Positions 36,939 to 50,161 of a stretch of 64,000 nt of DNA are shown here, piece by piece. Source of the stretch: Pardosa pseudoannulata (lineage: Eukaryota > Arthropoda > Arachnida > Araneae > Lycosidae); contig CM063502.1 of assembly GCA_032207245.1 (NCBI GenBank), positions 109,192,691 to 109,256,690 on the forward strand, written 5' to 3'. Every line of letters begins with the position of its first letter. The first letter of the stretch is position 1. The notes under the pieces were generated by a model. It was not told the DNA's origin, ran no database searches, and was given only the letters and a program-made list of their open reading frames with translations. The position numbers were made by a program, and so were the translations under genes.

Positions 36939-38773
36939 ACACCACTTTTTATTTTCAAGTGGTCTTGCTTCCATGAAAATTTTCAACTTTCCTGTTAGTA
37001 AAACAGAAAATTATTTTATTTTTTTAGTTAATTGCATATAAAAATATTTTTCTGTATTTTTACTTATTTTAATTTCATACTTTTCAGTTAGAATATTGTA
37101 ATCAAATTTTCAATCCTCATACGTACTGTATAAATCTTTTCATTAAAATGTAATATTTTATTAAGTCTAAAATAATTATTACAATAACAAAGCATAGTTA
37201 TGTTTTGGCCTGTTTGATCATAGAGGTTTAACATTCTTATCATTAAAGATTTGACACATTAATCAATGGATAATATAATAAAACGGTTGAAGAAATGATA
37301 TAGATGGAAGTTTGATTCTTTAGGAATTCGAGAGGGGGGAGAGAAACAGTTTAAAATACATTTGACAGAAACTTAAATTATATATTTTATGATCAAACTT
37401 TTCATAACTGATATAACTAAGAAATATACTTTGAAAATACTGATGGACTGCAGTCAAAATATACTTATATTATTTGATTTTAACTTTTATTACCTCAAAT
37501 TTATATCCCTTTTATCAGTCATTGTTTCAGTTTTTTACTAATTTACAATGAATGTTGTAGAATGCATTTAAGTTTCATTTAATGAGAATAAATGGTGTAA
37601 TGAGGTTTTTTTGAAGAAAACCTACTAAACTGCTGTAAAAGCACCTTCGATCTCAATAGAAACGACTACTTTACTAGTCATAAAAATAATCATTTAGATG
37701 TCTATAAACAGAAAATATACACAGTATCTTTATCTCACATATTAAGTGAAAGTTAAATCCATTATAAAGTGTTAAAATATGCGCTGTTTCCATATAACAG
37801 TGACTTAAGTAAATTATTGTTCTATTAAAATTATTACAAAGAAGATAAAAATTAAGAAAATAAGCATTTCTGACTACAAAGCAAACTGACTACAAAACTA
37901 AAAATTAGGGGGAGATAATTTTCTTAAAATCTTGGTTTTACATAAAAAAGATATCTTAATTTAGCATAATATTTTTACAGCTTTTGCAAAGCAATAAACA
38001 GTGATTGTGTGCACCTTTAAATGTACATTGTTAATAATACTGACAGTAGTATGAATACTTTGTTTTCTTTTTCAATTAAATGTAGTATTAGTAGAAATGT
38101 TGCAATATTTTCCGCAATATTATTGGTAATATATTTGAAATATTACCGTATGTTATCCCTAAACTATTTTCAGAGACTTTCTTTTTTGTACTTTTCTCTT
38201 TCTTCTATTTTTGTTAAAAAAAAACAATTTATTTTGTTCCTAAATTTTTCAAAACTTCAGAAACACGTATAAATTGTCCCACAGAATGGCAAAAATAATT
38301 ATTTAATGAAATTTTGCTTCATCAAATCGCCACATAAAAAGATTTTATGTATGAATTACATTCCAGTCTATTTCATTTTGCTTTTAAAGAAGTATATCTT
38401 GCCAAATCAATATCACCTAATTTTTATCTCAAAAAGAAACAATGTTATTAAGATAGCAAATAAAAGAAAAAAAAGACAGTGGAAAGAAAAATTCCTTCCT
38501 TTTATTTTCCAAAACAATTTCATGATTGACGGGTCAAATCCTTCAACATCTTTAAATGACTTTCCTTCCAACCGCTTACTCTCGCCTACTCGCTACTTTT
38601 ATCATAACCGTATCATGAGAAGATTCCCATAAACTTAATCCAGGTTTGTTCCAGCCATTTATCTATCGCTGGCACTTTCATTCACAGTTCTTTTCAAGGT
38701 TTTTCGCCATCTTGTTAGTTTCCTTCCGAGTCTCTTTTATTTTTGAAAATTGTCAGGAGAAATGCATTTACGC
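36939..38773. other. Nothing recognised
   Basis: AT-rich. Frames at 38021-38272 and 38306-38632 are Lys/Phe/Ile-rich translations of AT-rich DNA with no domain. Confidence 0.5.
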
Positions 38774-38855
38774 TGTGGTTCCTAAACTTTTTCAAGTTGC
38801 GATGCCTTTATTGAACTATGATTTTCACAGGGCACTTTACCCTACGTAATAATAC
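38774..38855 (+). mobile_element. Fragment resembling a hAT-transposon terminal repeat
   Basis: CTGTGGTTCCTAAACTTTTT, followed by CAAGTTGCGATGCC, strongly resembles the CAGTGGTTCTCAAACTTTTT...CGCGACCCC opening shared by many hAT terminal inverted repeats and their MITEs. The following TATGATTTTCACAGGG and CTTTACCCTACGTAATAAT fit the sub-terminal part. I found no matching inverted copy nearby, so only one end appears to survive. The frame 38646-38849 that crosses it is not a gene. Confidence 0.4.
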
Positions 38856-41800
38856 GAATAATCATAAGTAAGAAACAAAATTTGCTGACTTTCATTATCG
38901 AGCTAATTCGTTCATCTTTTTCTTATTCCTTTCATTAAAGTAAAATATTACTTGAATGATGACTTAATCACGTTTCTCAAATTTTTTCATTTTTATTTAT
39001 GGAATTCATCTCTTTTCTTATTTTTTTTAGTGAATTCTGTAGTCTGATACATCTTTTGTTCAGCTTGATTATTTTGGTATTTTTAACTGCTCTTAACATA
39101 ATGTTAAATTTTATAACTAATAATATTGTCTTAGTTGTTTTTACCCCTGTCAACAATTATTTTATATAATAATTATTATAGTTTTAACTGTCAACAAGGC
39201 GTGATTTTATATAAGTATACTTTATTAATACTGAAGTTGTTATTAGTTTTGGACTTAAAACAAAGTTTAAATGGATATTTTACTCTTGCTAAATACTTCT
39301 ACCAAGAATGGATAAGTTTAGATATGACAATTCAAAAGTTATTCATTAGACCGTAGAGATTTCCCAACTGTCACCAACTCCACTAGTAGTAACCACTTTT
39401 AGTACACCGGTTGACATTCCCATCCCCTCCATTGCTCGTATACTCGTTTGAATTCCCAAAATTAAACTCAATTAAAAACTTAACAATATTTTAATAAGAA
39501 GAACAGAGCTCTAACCACACCATCTGGAAATGGTTCCAATGGTCTATTTGTTCGTAATTCTAGCAGACCACATCTAGCTCTATCTCTCTCCTCTTGTTAT
39601 GCAGGCTTATATTCTACCGACAATGATTTTGAATACCGCTCGTTTCTTTTTACATCCGTAGGTGACATAAGTCACTGCAAAGACAAAATAAATTATACAT
39701 AACTACTGGTTAGGTAATGTAATCATTCGTTCACATTCATTACGAACAGATCACGAAAACTGTTCCCACATTGTCACAATTCAATTTGATAATGTGATAC
39801 TTTTAAATGCTTTAAAGATATTTGATACTTTCGCTTCATACTGTAAAAATAAACTTTTCAAACAGCTATAGCATATTTTTTAATTAGAATTCATCATTAT
39901 TCGCAATAGTATTTACCTGAAATCAAAAGAAATTTTTATAAAAATTCAAATTTTCCATTCCTCAATTCTTTTATTTTTTTCGACACACATATGTAATACA
40001 AATATCTACATTACTATAATTTGACAATAGTAAAAAACTGTAAACAATAATTTTATATCAATTTCCGGTATCTCATTGAGATTTAATTAATCGCTATTAT
40101 GCTCCAAGTACTGACAAGTGCTTTCGGTCTAACACGGACAGACAAACATAATTTGGTCATGAATTTGTGGCAGACGGTAAAGCTCTTATCGTCTTCTTGT
40201 CATCTCATGCTTGAGTTGTTCGTGAGAGTTCTTCGGAAGGAAATCTTCAAGACTTCAGTTATTCTAACCGTTCGAGGGAACAGTTTCCGTCTCGCCTCGA
40301 CTACGGTATTAGTCCTTCAAGGACGGAAATTTTCTCTAAATCTCTTTTTTTATCTGTTCTCGACCAAATGACTAAGGATCAGCATGTTGAGATTGATTCT
40401 TATCAACACTAGATTCTCTAGTTTTCCCTGCATTTGAAGCACGGCTATAGCAAGTTAATGGGGCAAAACAGTAAACATAATCTAAAGGATGATAAAGAGT
40501 TTCAAGGATAAATCCTCGATTGTGTTTTAGCGTGTTCAATATGTTTTCTGACTTTCCTGTCGTCGTTTTATCTTGAATAAAATTTAAGCTGTCGTGATTA
40601 TTTAAATGGACTGTACTTGATAGATGATTAAAGTATAACTGTCGGTTTAATATTTTTCGTTTTTCTTAATAACATATATAGGTCAAGAGCAGCACGCTAT
40701 TCGTTTTAGATAAATAAATTTTATATACTGTACAGCGTAAATAACAAACAATTATTGGCATAATAAAGGAATCATTATAGTAGCCTTGATATAATTTAAT
40801 AGTCTCTACTATAAAGAGACTTTACTACTTTAAATTGTTTTTAGACAAATATTGGATTTACTGGTCAATAACAATATAATGGTAAATGTAGAACGCTTCA
40901 TAATGGCAAACGCATCCCCATAATACTTTACATTAGTTACGGTTAATTGTATTAGAAACTCCCCATATTAATTACTTTTAAACTGTGCATTGGTTGAAAA
41001 ATATCATTTACTAATACCGGATAACAGGCTAAGGTTAAGAATATAAATATAATTACATAACGTAATACATCAGTAAGTTTAATTTCGTCTTTTTCTTAAA
41101 CTGTATTTTGGTGGTATTTGTTAAGACCGTATATTTGGTTTTATTCTGCAAGTTATAAGTTTTTAATTTTTCCTAGCTTAGTAAAGGCAACATTAATACT
41201 AATACCAAATCTTATTTTAAAATATTTGCGTACTAATAGGATATACAATGAACGTTATATTTCACTTTAACACAGAAATTATGGTGGCATTTAAAATTAT
41301 AAATTGACTTATGATATCCTTTTAAAGAAAGCATCTAGTGAACTAAGACTTTTATAGATCATAAATATTTAAAAATGCAGAGTTTTTATAAGAATGATAC
41401 TTATTATGTGTCTGTACTCTAATAAAAAGTTATATCAAAATGGATTTTACAGTTAGTTTAAGGATCATTTGATGAAAACCAGTTGAGTTATTTTTGAAAT
41501 ATCAAAAGACTTAAAAACAGTGAAAAATTAAGCGAGCATCTCTTATTAAGAAAATGACTGTATAATTAAGGTGACATACGCATAGACTTATAATAAATTT
41601 ATTTATATGGTATGCATTAAATTATATGCGAGAAATGTATTCATAAAATCAAATAGCATCAGTTAATTTAACTTACCACCCTACAATTTATGCTAATTTC
41701 ACGGTGTAGCGGAGGTAGTGTTAGGAACCAAAGCATATTTATTTTTAAACGTTATCAATGTGTGCTCTCAGCGTGAAATTGACCAATTTAAAGGTACTTG

Positions 41801-43549
41801 ACAAAAGCGCATCTTCTTTTTACTTTGGAAACTTTCTTTCAAGGTTTACAAACTAAATATATTTCGCTAGCAAGTTTGGCTATTTTAAAACAGAAAGTTT
41901 TCCCTATTCATATCGTAAACATCATTTAATGATTGGATAAATGATTCAAAATATATTTCCTTTTACTCTTTTTAAATTACTGGTATTATTATTTAACAGT
42001 ACTGAAGTTAAATAACAAATCACCATTCTCAGGAAGTGTTTTTTCCTCATTCGCTATCATAGGATTTATTAGATTTACACGCATAGGTTTTTAAGAACTT
42101 TGGGTGACTGAAAAGTATATGCGGTATAAATACTATTAAATAGTGTAGCATGTTGACATCAAAAATTTAAAGTCCACAAGAATAAACATAAAAATAATTT
42201 TTTAAAATATCTTAATGTACAGTTCAAAGGAGGGTATGTGTATGATTATTGTTATATAATTCCTTACTTATTATTTATGCAGTAAGTAAACTTATTAAAA
42301 TCTAGTTTCCCTAAAAAAAAATTGAGTATCTTTAACTGATATTATTTGAATCCATCAATATATCTATAATTGCACATAAAAAATATTATTTTCCTCTTTA
42401 ACCTATGCAATATTTCGGAAAAAAATTTATCTTAAAAAAAGATGACTTTCTTTCTAATCTTTTCAACGACAGTTTCAGGAACTTTATATTTACAGTCATT
42501 TTAATTTCTTCTTTATCAAGGGGACATAGTACTCCAAACATGATCAAAATATGGAATTTTTATTGGTTCAATACTGAGTTATTCCTGCAATAGTGTATGC
42601 AGCCAGTGCTCTGAACGCAGGTGGCAAAATTTTTGTCGAATTCGGTCTGTTAATTTAAAAATATAATTTTTGTATACGTTAGTCTATTTAATGTTGTTTA
42701 TTCTTCTGCAATCCAATAATCCGTTGTTTAGTTTGATAACATCAATAAATAAATGCGTATGGAGTTCGTTTTTATGTGTTTTAAAATTTTTATGTATTTT
42801 AAAATTTTTCCTTCGGCATGATTCTCAAGGGAATCTGCAAGAAAGTTTTCGACCTCAGAAAAACAGGCCTAGACCTAAACTTTCTTCACTTGTAACAAAA
42901 CTTGAATTCAAAAGCTATGTACGACGGCAATTTCATTCATAGGAATTTTTCGATAAATGAAAAACTAATAGAGGGCTTTTTCTATGTATGTCTGTTCACA
43001 AATTCATTAAAATTACTAAAAAAAATTTCAAGTTAAGATACAAGAGTTAAATTTTTATACAGGTTTTCTATGTGTAAAGAAAAATCTATACCTGTAATTT
43101 GATTTACGTTAATAATTTTTTTTTCGAAATACAAATTTATACTAGAAACTGGCCTATTAATTTTTTTACACTTCAACTAACAGTATTTTAAAGCATAATT
43201 TTAAAGATTATAAAAATCCAAAAAATATTTTTATGGATTTCAAATGTTTTGAAAAGTTATAAGGATTCTAAAAAGACTTTCTAACAGTTTGAAAAGAAAT
43301 TATTGACTGTTCAAGAATAATCCATTTTTTAAATAGTTTTCACATTTCATTCTCAAAAGCAAAACAATTACGTGTGTTTTTGATAAATATTGATAAAGAT
43401 TTTACAGACCATTTCAATCTCATAAAGCCACTTTGTCTGTTTAATTAAGTTTCTTTAACCTACTTATTGTTAGTTGTTCATCTTGTCTTATAAATATTCA
43501 ATTTAATGTTTGATTGTATGGCTATTTGCTGCATACAATGATCCTTAAA
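38856..43549. other. No gene recognised
   Basis: Slightly GC-richer patches lie at 39.36-39.68 kb, 40.09-40.38 kb and 41.70-41.90 kb. The 90-codon plus frame at 40099-40371 has no recognisable domain and no start context. None of these patches matches a repeat elsewhere in the window. Confidence 0.4.
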
Positions 43550-43707
43550 TTTGATTGGTTGAAAGCACTGCGGTATACTATTTCACTACACGAGGGACCT
43601 ACTATTTAAAGTCAATTTCGAACAGTTTCAAATATCCATGACAGCAGTAGGATACGAATAGATGAACTCCGGGAACAAATATCAACACTCTCGACGACCG
43701 TTCGGCT
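43550..43707 (-). mobile_element. SINE family A copy, diverged
   Basis: Minus orientation. TTGATTGGTTGAAAGCACTG, CGGTATACTATTTC, ACACGAGGGACCTACTATTT, AATTTCGAACAGTTTC, TGACAGCAGTAGGATACG, AACTCCGG and CGACGACCGTTCGGC align in order with the other copies. It has a deletion in the middle where TAATGAGACCTGGACC is reduced. Confidence 0.75.
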
Positions 43708-44620
43708 TTTCTAAAAATAAACTGATTTTAAACGTTTGATGAAAATTATTTATAGTCTGTTAGCGAGTGAATGATATTAATATTTTCTTCAGTGTTAAAT
43801 TTTTCCTCTCGGCAATAATTTTTATTTATAATTATTTTTTTATAAGAAACACAGTTTTGTGACTTTTCCTGTTCTATAGAAATCCCGTGTTTTATCTGTT
43901 TATTAATTCTGTAGATTAGCCATTTAACATTAAGTATGGTTAAACCGACTAAAATTCTTCTATACTATAGTTTTTAACTTTAGCAAAGATAACTGAATAA
44001 AGGAAAAAACATTAAACTTGCTTAAATAAGTAACATATGTATTTCATATTTCTATAAAATATAAATTTTGAGAGTTTATTATAAAATAAAAACATGAGAT
44101 CATGCTAAATAAAAAAGTCACTCATTATTTTGTAAGAACTACATATTCTTATATTTTTATCAAATTATTTAAACTTCCCGAAAACTTTTTATTTAAATGA
44201 CGATCTTTTTTCTTGCAAAACAACCATATTTTCATTTACTGAAAACTCAAATAGTCTTCTCATTCTTTATAGATTTCAAAGATAAGCACCCGAGTCGTCA
44301 TATTTAATTAACATTTCTGTATAAAAGACAAAGGAGCTAGTAATTTATGAAACAAATCTTCAACCTTTAGTTGTGCAATTTAAACAACAGATTGTTTGCA
44401 AATGCTATTCTACAAAAGAGGAGAGGGGAAAGAGTATATCTTTAATCTACACGTATTCGCTACATAAGATTCTTTACAGAAACATAAAATTATGCAGGAA
44501 GAATTTTACTTGAGGTCAATATATATTCATGACAAGCTTGATTAAATGCTTGTTTTATATATATTTTCCAAAAAATCTCTTCATTTAAACTTCCTTTTCT
44601 CTAAATCGCAAAACAGCAAC

Positions 44621-44794
44621 CTGATTGGTTTGGAGAGCTACGGCCTATTGTTTCGTACATAAGGGGTAATGAGACCAAGACCTACTGATTAAAGCCGATT
44701 CCTAAGAGGTTCGAACATCCATGCACGCAGCGGGATTTGAACCCCCGAACTCCCGTTCCGAAGAGCTGCACTCTCCCATTCGACCATCTTCGGC
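44621..44794 (-). mobile_element. SINE family A copy
   Basis: Minus orientation. The plus strand shows TGATTGGTTTGGAGAGCTAC, GGCCTATTGTTTCG, TAATGAGACCAAGACCTACT, AAAGCCGATTCC, then the tRNA-like part GGGATTTGAACCCCCGAAC, CCGAAGAGCTGCACTCTCCC and ATTCGACCATCTTCGGC. It is moderately diverged but complete. Confidence 0.87.
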
Positions 44795-45601
44795 ACAATC
44801 AAACTTGAATAATTAGTTTCTGGTGGATATCTTTAAAAAACGATTACTAAGGATTTCAACTTTTTATAAAATTGATATTTTCACCTTTAATTCCTATCTA
44901 CACCGTAAGTTACTCTGTATCATTTTTTATATGAATAATCGGTTTCATATAGCTTCATAAATAGGACATGTTAATTAGGACTAATATATCACTTCAATTA
45001 AAAGTTACAGAAGTACTAATATATTTAAAGATATTAAGATTGCATATTCTATAAAAAAAAAAAGCTGAAGTTTTAAATTTCTAGTATGAGAGCAAAATTA
45101 ATTCAGATTTAAAGTGTTTCCTATTTAACTTAAATAAAATTTGAATTTTGACACATCCGTATGTATTTCGCAACACCCAACAAAGAAGTGGCACAGTAGT
45201 TTGTATCCCACCATTTATCATACAGCATATCAGAATCTTATCTCCTCAAAATTCTTGGTTTTCTAAATAGTTTTTCTAACGAAAAAAAATGCATATTCTG
45301 TTACAGTTATGGTATTTTTTTTATATTTTTAACATGTTGCCTACGGTTGTCAAGAATTTTCGTCATTTAAGTGCTTCATCTTAAATATTCATATAACATT
45401 ATACACGTTTTTCATATAATTTTCCAGTTATTTTCTTTAAATAAATATGAACAGATGTATCACAACTTCTGATTAAGTATTGCCACATTAATATAAGCCA
45501 TAAATATTAGTCATTTAATCCTATTTAAACCTAAGATTGTTCACCCGTTATGGCTCATAACTGAAATCTGAACATTACAGGTTCCTTAGAGTATCTTTCA
45601 A

Positions 45602-45777
45602 AAGCGAACGATTACCGAGTGGTTAGAGCGCTGATCTTAAGTACCAGAGTTCGTGGGTTTTAATGCCACTGTAGCATTTCGTACCCATTCGGAATCGTCC
45701 TTAAACAGTAGGTCTCGGTCTCATTAGCCCTCGTGTTGCAAAAAAAGTAGACCGTAGCTCTCCAAACCTAACCTAAC
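45602..45777 (+). mobile_element. SINE family A copy
   Basis: Full-length or nearly so, plus orientation. The tRNA-like head is AACGATTACCGAGTGGTTAG followed by AGCGCTGATCTTAAGTACC. Then come GAGTTCGTGGGTTTTAATGCC, TAGGTCTCGGTCTCATTAGC and the 3' end AGTAGACCGTAGCTCTCC plus CAAACCTAACC. The B-box GGTTCGAATCCC is damaged (GGTTTTAATGCC). The flanks give only a weak possible duplication (CTTTCAAAAG / CTTTCGTAAG). Confidence 0.88.
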
Positions 45778-46165
45778 TTTCGTAAGTACTATCTGGTTCT
45801 TATAGAGGGAAAGGAGGAGAAAAATTACCACCCCAGAAGACGCAAAGTTTGTCTTCAAGAAGGAAAGAATTTGAAGAATTAGGAAAGAAATAAAGTATAT
45901 GTGCTAAATTTATATGTGCTCCACTCCCAAAGAATAATGTTTTATAGAGTATTACAGGAATACTGAAGCTATTTGGGAGTATTACTTTCAAAGTCTCATT
46001 AAAAAAATTTCAATTTTTAAATAACTTATGTAATATTATTTAAAGGCAGAGATTTAAAAATCTGCCTGAAGAGGGAAATTACGAAACATCTAAATTCCCC
46101 GATAACGCATTTTAGCTTGTAGAATTTTCGTATTTCCATGGGACTATTTTCCTTTTTAGTGAAGA

Positions 46166-46342
46166 TAGGTTTGGTTTGGAGTGCTACGGTCTACGTTTGT
46201 GGAACTCGAGTTCTAATGAGACAGGGACCTACTGCTGAAATCCGATTCCGAACAGCTACGAATATCCATGACACAGTGGGATTATTTCCTAGGAATCCAG
46301 TATCGAAGATCAGCGCCCTAACCATTCGGTCATCATTTGGCA
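46166..46342 (-). mobile_element. SINE family A copy, B-box destroyed
   Basis: Minus orientation. The plus strand shows GGTTTGGTTTGGAGTGCTAC, GGTCTACG, TAATGAGACAGGGACCTAC, CCGATTCCGAACAGCTACG, then a degraded region where the usual CGAACCCACGAACTCC reads TATTTCCTAGGAATCC, then CAGCGCCCTAACCATTCGG. The two short overlapping frames here (46138-46356 plus, 46191-46385 minus) are translations of the SINE, not genes. Confidence 0.85.
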
Positions 46343-49300
46343 ATAAAGGTGGGTAGCAATCACAGAAGTTTTTCCGCATTTCCAAGTATCTGCTATTATT
46401 TACATTTTTGACATTTAGATCGACATTCTGTAATTTGTCAGACCTGCCATGGGAATAACTTTTTCAACAGTTCCATCAAATAAAATTATGACGAATAGAT
46501 TATCTATTATAAAACTTCACTTTACAGTACTGTGTTTTCATATAACAGCAAATAAATCTGTTTCCATGATTATTATTATTAGTATTATTATTTATAAATG
46601 GTATACTATGATTTTAAAATAACAACTCATCATTAATAAGAACAGGAAAACTCTTTCAAGATATTTTAAATTTCAGATTTATATTCACTCTCAGGATTTC
46701 ATAATTACTTATATTTAAGATATTCCTCAATATATATTTAAAGAGTTAAGTAATGACTAAAATGAATGTGTGATTTGATCGATTTCTAATCGCCAATCGA
46801 GGGCGTTCTCGTGCCAATCTCTGGCAACCCTTCAATACTTCCTTTCAAGGTCCAGTTGCGGACTCTGACGCTTTGTACTGGGCAACGAAGTGGAGAGATT
46901 CTACTACGGAGGGCTGATGACTCCCTTTTCTTTTCATTACTTTGGCTTTTTTGTTATCTTTTTTCTTGGGAGGACTTCATTTTTTTCCCCTGAACGGCAG
47001 ACTGGACCGTTTAATAACGGGACAACTCAGTTGGTCACGTACCACGTATTTTTTATTATTAAATTCGTTCTCGGAAGTTTGTTTTGTGGGGTGCTCCATT
47101 GTCTTATTTCCCGCTCTTTTTTTAACGTCTTGTCTTATTTTACCTCATTGAAGTAATCTTGTGATTTCAATATTTTTGCTTATTTGTTTTCTATTTTCTT
47201 TCACTAAACCATGATCTTTGTTTTAATAAGCTGTAATATTTACATTAATGTAAGAGTTTGATGCATCTTTAATAAACGATATGGGGAAATTAATTAGTTT
47301 TAGAATAAAATGTGATTTTATTTTGATCTTTATTTACAAGTCAGTTATGATAAGCTATTTAACAAAAAATAATAATTTTTTAAGTCAAGATAAATTTTAC
47401 CTATGAAATTAGCTGATATTTCTCTATCTTTTTGATCTACAAAGGTTTAGACTTTGTCTTTTGAAAGTCACATAATAGTCATAAAACCTTTGACTCTGTT
47501 TTTCTTTATTTTGAATGGTTCAAAACTTCATTGAGTTCCTGGTTTATATTATTCTCATACGCAAAACAGGAATCTTTACCATAATTTGGATTAAAAAATT
47601 GCATTAAAGAGAAGCTGCAAGAAAAAGATTTATCACTTAAATTATAAAGGGGGGGGGGTTAGAGAATTAGGGAGTTTTTTCAACTTGACTATTAAGTTTG
47701 GTTTCGCTTTGCTACTATTATTACTTTCTAATTAAAAATTATGCAACATTTAACAATCAAATTATTTTCAAACAAGATTATTTCTCTTATTATCATTTCA
47801 ATATTTTTATGCATGAAAAAGTTATGTATTTCCCTTCTATGATAAAATTGTGAGAAAAGCATAAATAAAAGTGTTAGAAAATCAGAGATAATTTAATACT
47901 GTTTGGGTATTTAAAATTAGATTTACACTTTACATTAAATTTGTTTTACACGTAAAATATTCAAACGTAAAGTCTGATATAAGTTTTTGATGTAAAATGT
48001 AATAGGAATTAATTTTAAGTAGAATCAAAAAGAAATAGCGAGTGTGCAAACGTCTTATTTCTAGGTGCGTGTGCTTAAGGACTAAGCAACAAATGCGTAT
48101 AACATGTAAAACAAGAATCTTTTTATTTTTTTTCTTTTATCTGATAGGTATGAATTTCATTTTATTCCCTGTTACGTATACCTTAGATATTGCCAGAACC
48201 AAACAACGTGGCTAGCTTTAATGAAGCAGTAAAAATACTGTACACAGCAATTTTAGAATATTTATCAACCAAACAACCTTTTACAATAGCAAAATTACTT
48301 CGAATAAATTCCTATCTCAAGAAATGAAAACTGTGCAAAATTTTATGCTTCTAAAATTTTGTTAACGTAATTTCAATTTTCATGTAATAATCCTAAAGAG
48401 ATTCAGATAAATTAGACTTTGAACTCCTTTTCAATGTGCTCCTATATTTGACCCCATCCTTTTGTTTATATTCCGACAAAGCTTCAAAGACCTAGCAGGT
48501 GATTTTGAACCACTTCGTCACACAACAGTTGATATGATACAGGAAACCGTTAGAAACTTTTACAGTAGAAAGGAACCGGATATTAACCAACACCAAAAAA
48601 GCGTGATCTTGGTTCATTTAGGTCACAAACACTAAATGAATCTAACCGTTATCTATTGTTACGTGATCTCAATAACGCTGTCTTCATAAAAGATATCCTT
48701 GGCAGTTGGGGAGACCTTCTTTATAGTCCCCTAATCCTTAAGTGGAAAGACTACTGATTTAATTACAATTAATTTGCCGTTATGCGTGTTCCCTAATTTT
48801 AACCACTCTTCGTTGAAAACGAAAGCTATGACGGAAATGAATTGGCACCTCAAATAAGTTTTTACGTTTCTATAATGGATTATAACTTTAATTCCAAACT
48901 AATTATTTCTAAGAGCTTTAGGCTAAATTTTGAAGAATTTTCTACAGTAAAGTATTTTTGGATAGAAGTTCTAAAGTTAGAGTGTTTAACCCTGACCCTT
49001 AACATTGGCTCTACTTTCTACAGCAAATATTCGATGTGGTTGAGATAGAAAAATGATTGCAAAGAAACAATTGTTGTGGAACATTCTAGTTTTTAAACAT
49101 CTGTACTTTTATAGTACAATTTCACACTAGTAGATATAAGTGCCAATTTATTAGTACTGTCTGTAGGGATATCTAAAATGTTAATCATACCAACATTAAC
49201 TGCACTAAACAAAACTCCATCACTACTGCAAACAAAGTTGGTAATGTACATTTCGATAGTACATGACATTTAGGCTATTTCCATATGTAAGTAAAATTTT

Positions 49301-50161
49301 TATCAGTTTCTCATCTAACCGTAGAAATTGTTATTTCTGTCTTCTAAAAGAATAAATCTGTGGATCCGAAAGATCTTTTAATGAATTGAGACAGAGAATA
49401 GGCTGTAATGAATCAACATATTCTAACATATACTGCAGACGATTAAATTTAAGGGAAAAATTATTATTCTATTAAGGAGCTGTTTGATTAACCATATGCT
49501 ACTTTTGCAATAGAATGGTCAGCATTCCAGCAGTTGAAATCGTAATGCCAGACAGAAAAATGCTTCTTATCACAGTAAGAAAACTACATAAACAAACAGC
49601 AGTAAGATTTGAAGCTCACTGCGGACTAATTTTGTCGAGAGAAATCTAAAACACCACTCATACACTTCTTTGATATTACGCATCAACCCATAGACTACCA
49701 GAATATAATAATTTAATAAAACGAAATTAAGCTCAAAAACATAGGTGTCTAAGCAATTATTGATTTATGATAAATGAATTAAAAGAAGAACTTAAAACAT
49801 TTAAACTATAAATGACAATATGTATTACAAATCAATAATAAGCATTAATGATCTTTATTTATATTAATATCTACTATAAAAAAGCGACGACTGTCTTAAA
49901 CTTTTAACACCTTTTCATAGAATGCAATTATCTTCATGATAGGACATTTAATTATTTTCAATTTTAAGTGAAATTTCCTTCTCATCGCATTGTTACACAA
50001 ATGCGCAGCGATCCCCGAATTAAAATACTTCCAGAAAATCAACATTTTAAGTTATGATCTAAAAAAAGAGCTATCTATTAATATAGCAAGTTATCTAGAA
50101 CACTTTTCCTGAAAACTGCTTCTCTTTCCGTTAGATTTTAACATCTGCTAGACAGATAGAT
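46343..50161. other. No gene recognised; GC-richer patch at 46.80-47.05 kb
   Basis: The patch 46800-47050 (for example GGTCCAGTTGCGGACTCTGAC and GGAGGGCTGATGACTCCC) carries three overlapping short frames, none recognisable. It could be part of an uncharacterised retroelement. A G10 run is at 47649-47658. The rest is AT-rich with nothing seen. Confidence 0.4.

Noticed and set aside
38306..38849. Two adjacent plus-strand frames of 108 and 67 codons
   Set aside because: Composition follows the AT-rich background, no domains are seen, and the second runs through a transposon end.
46138..46385. Opposed 64-72 codon frames
   Set aside because: Both are translations of a SINE family A copy.
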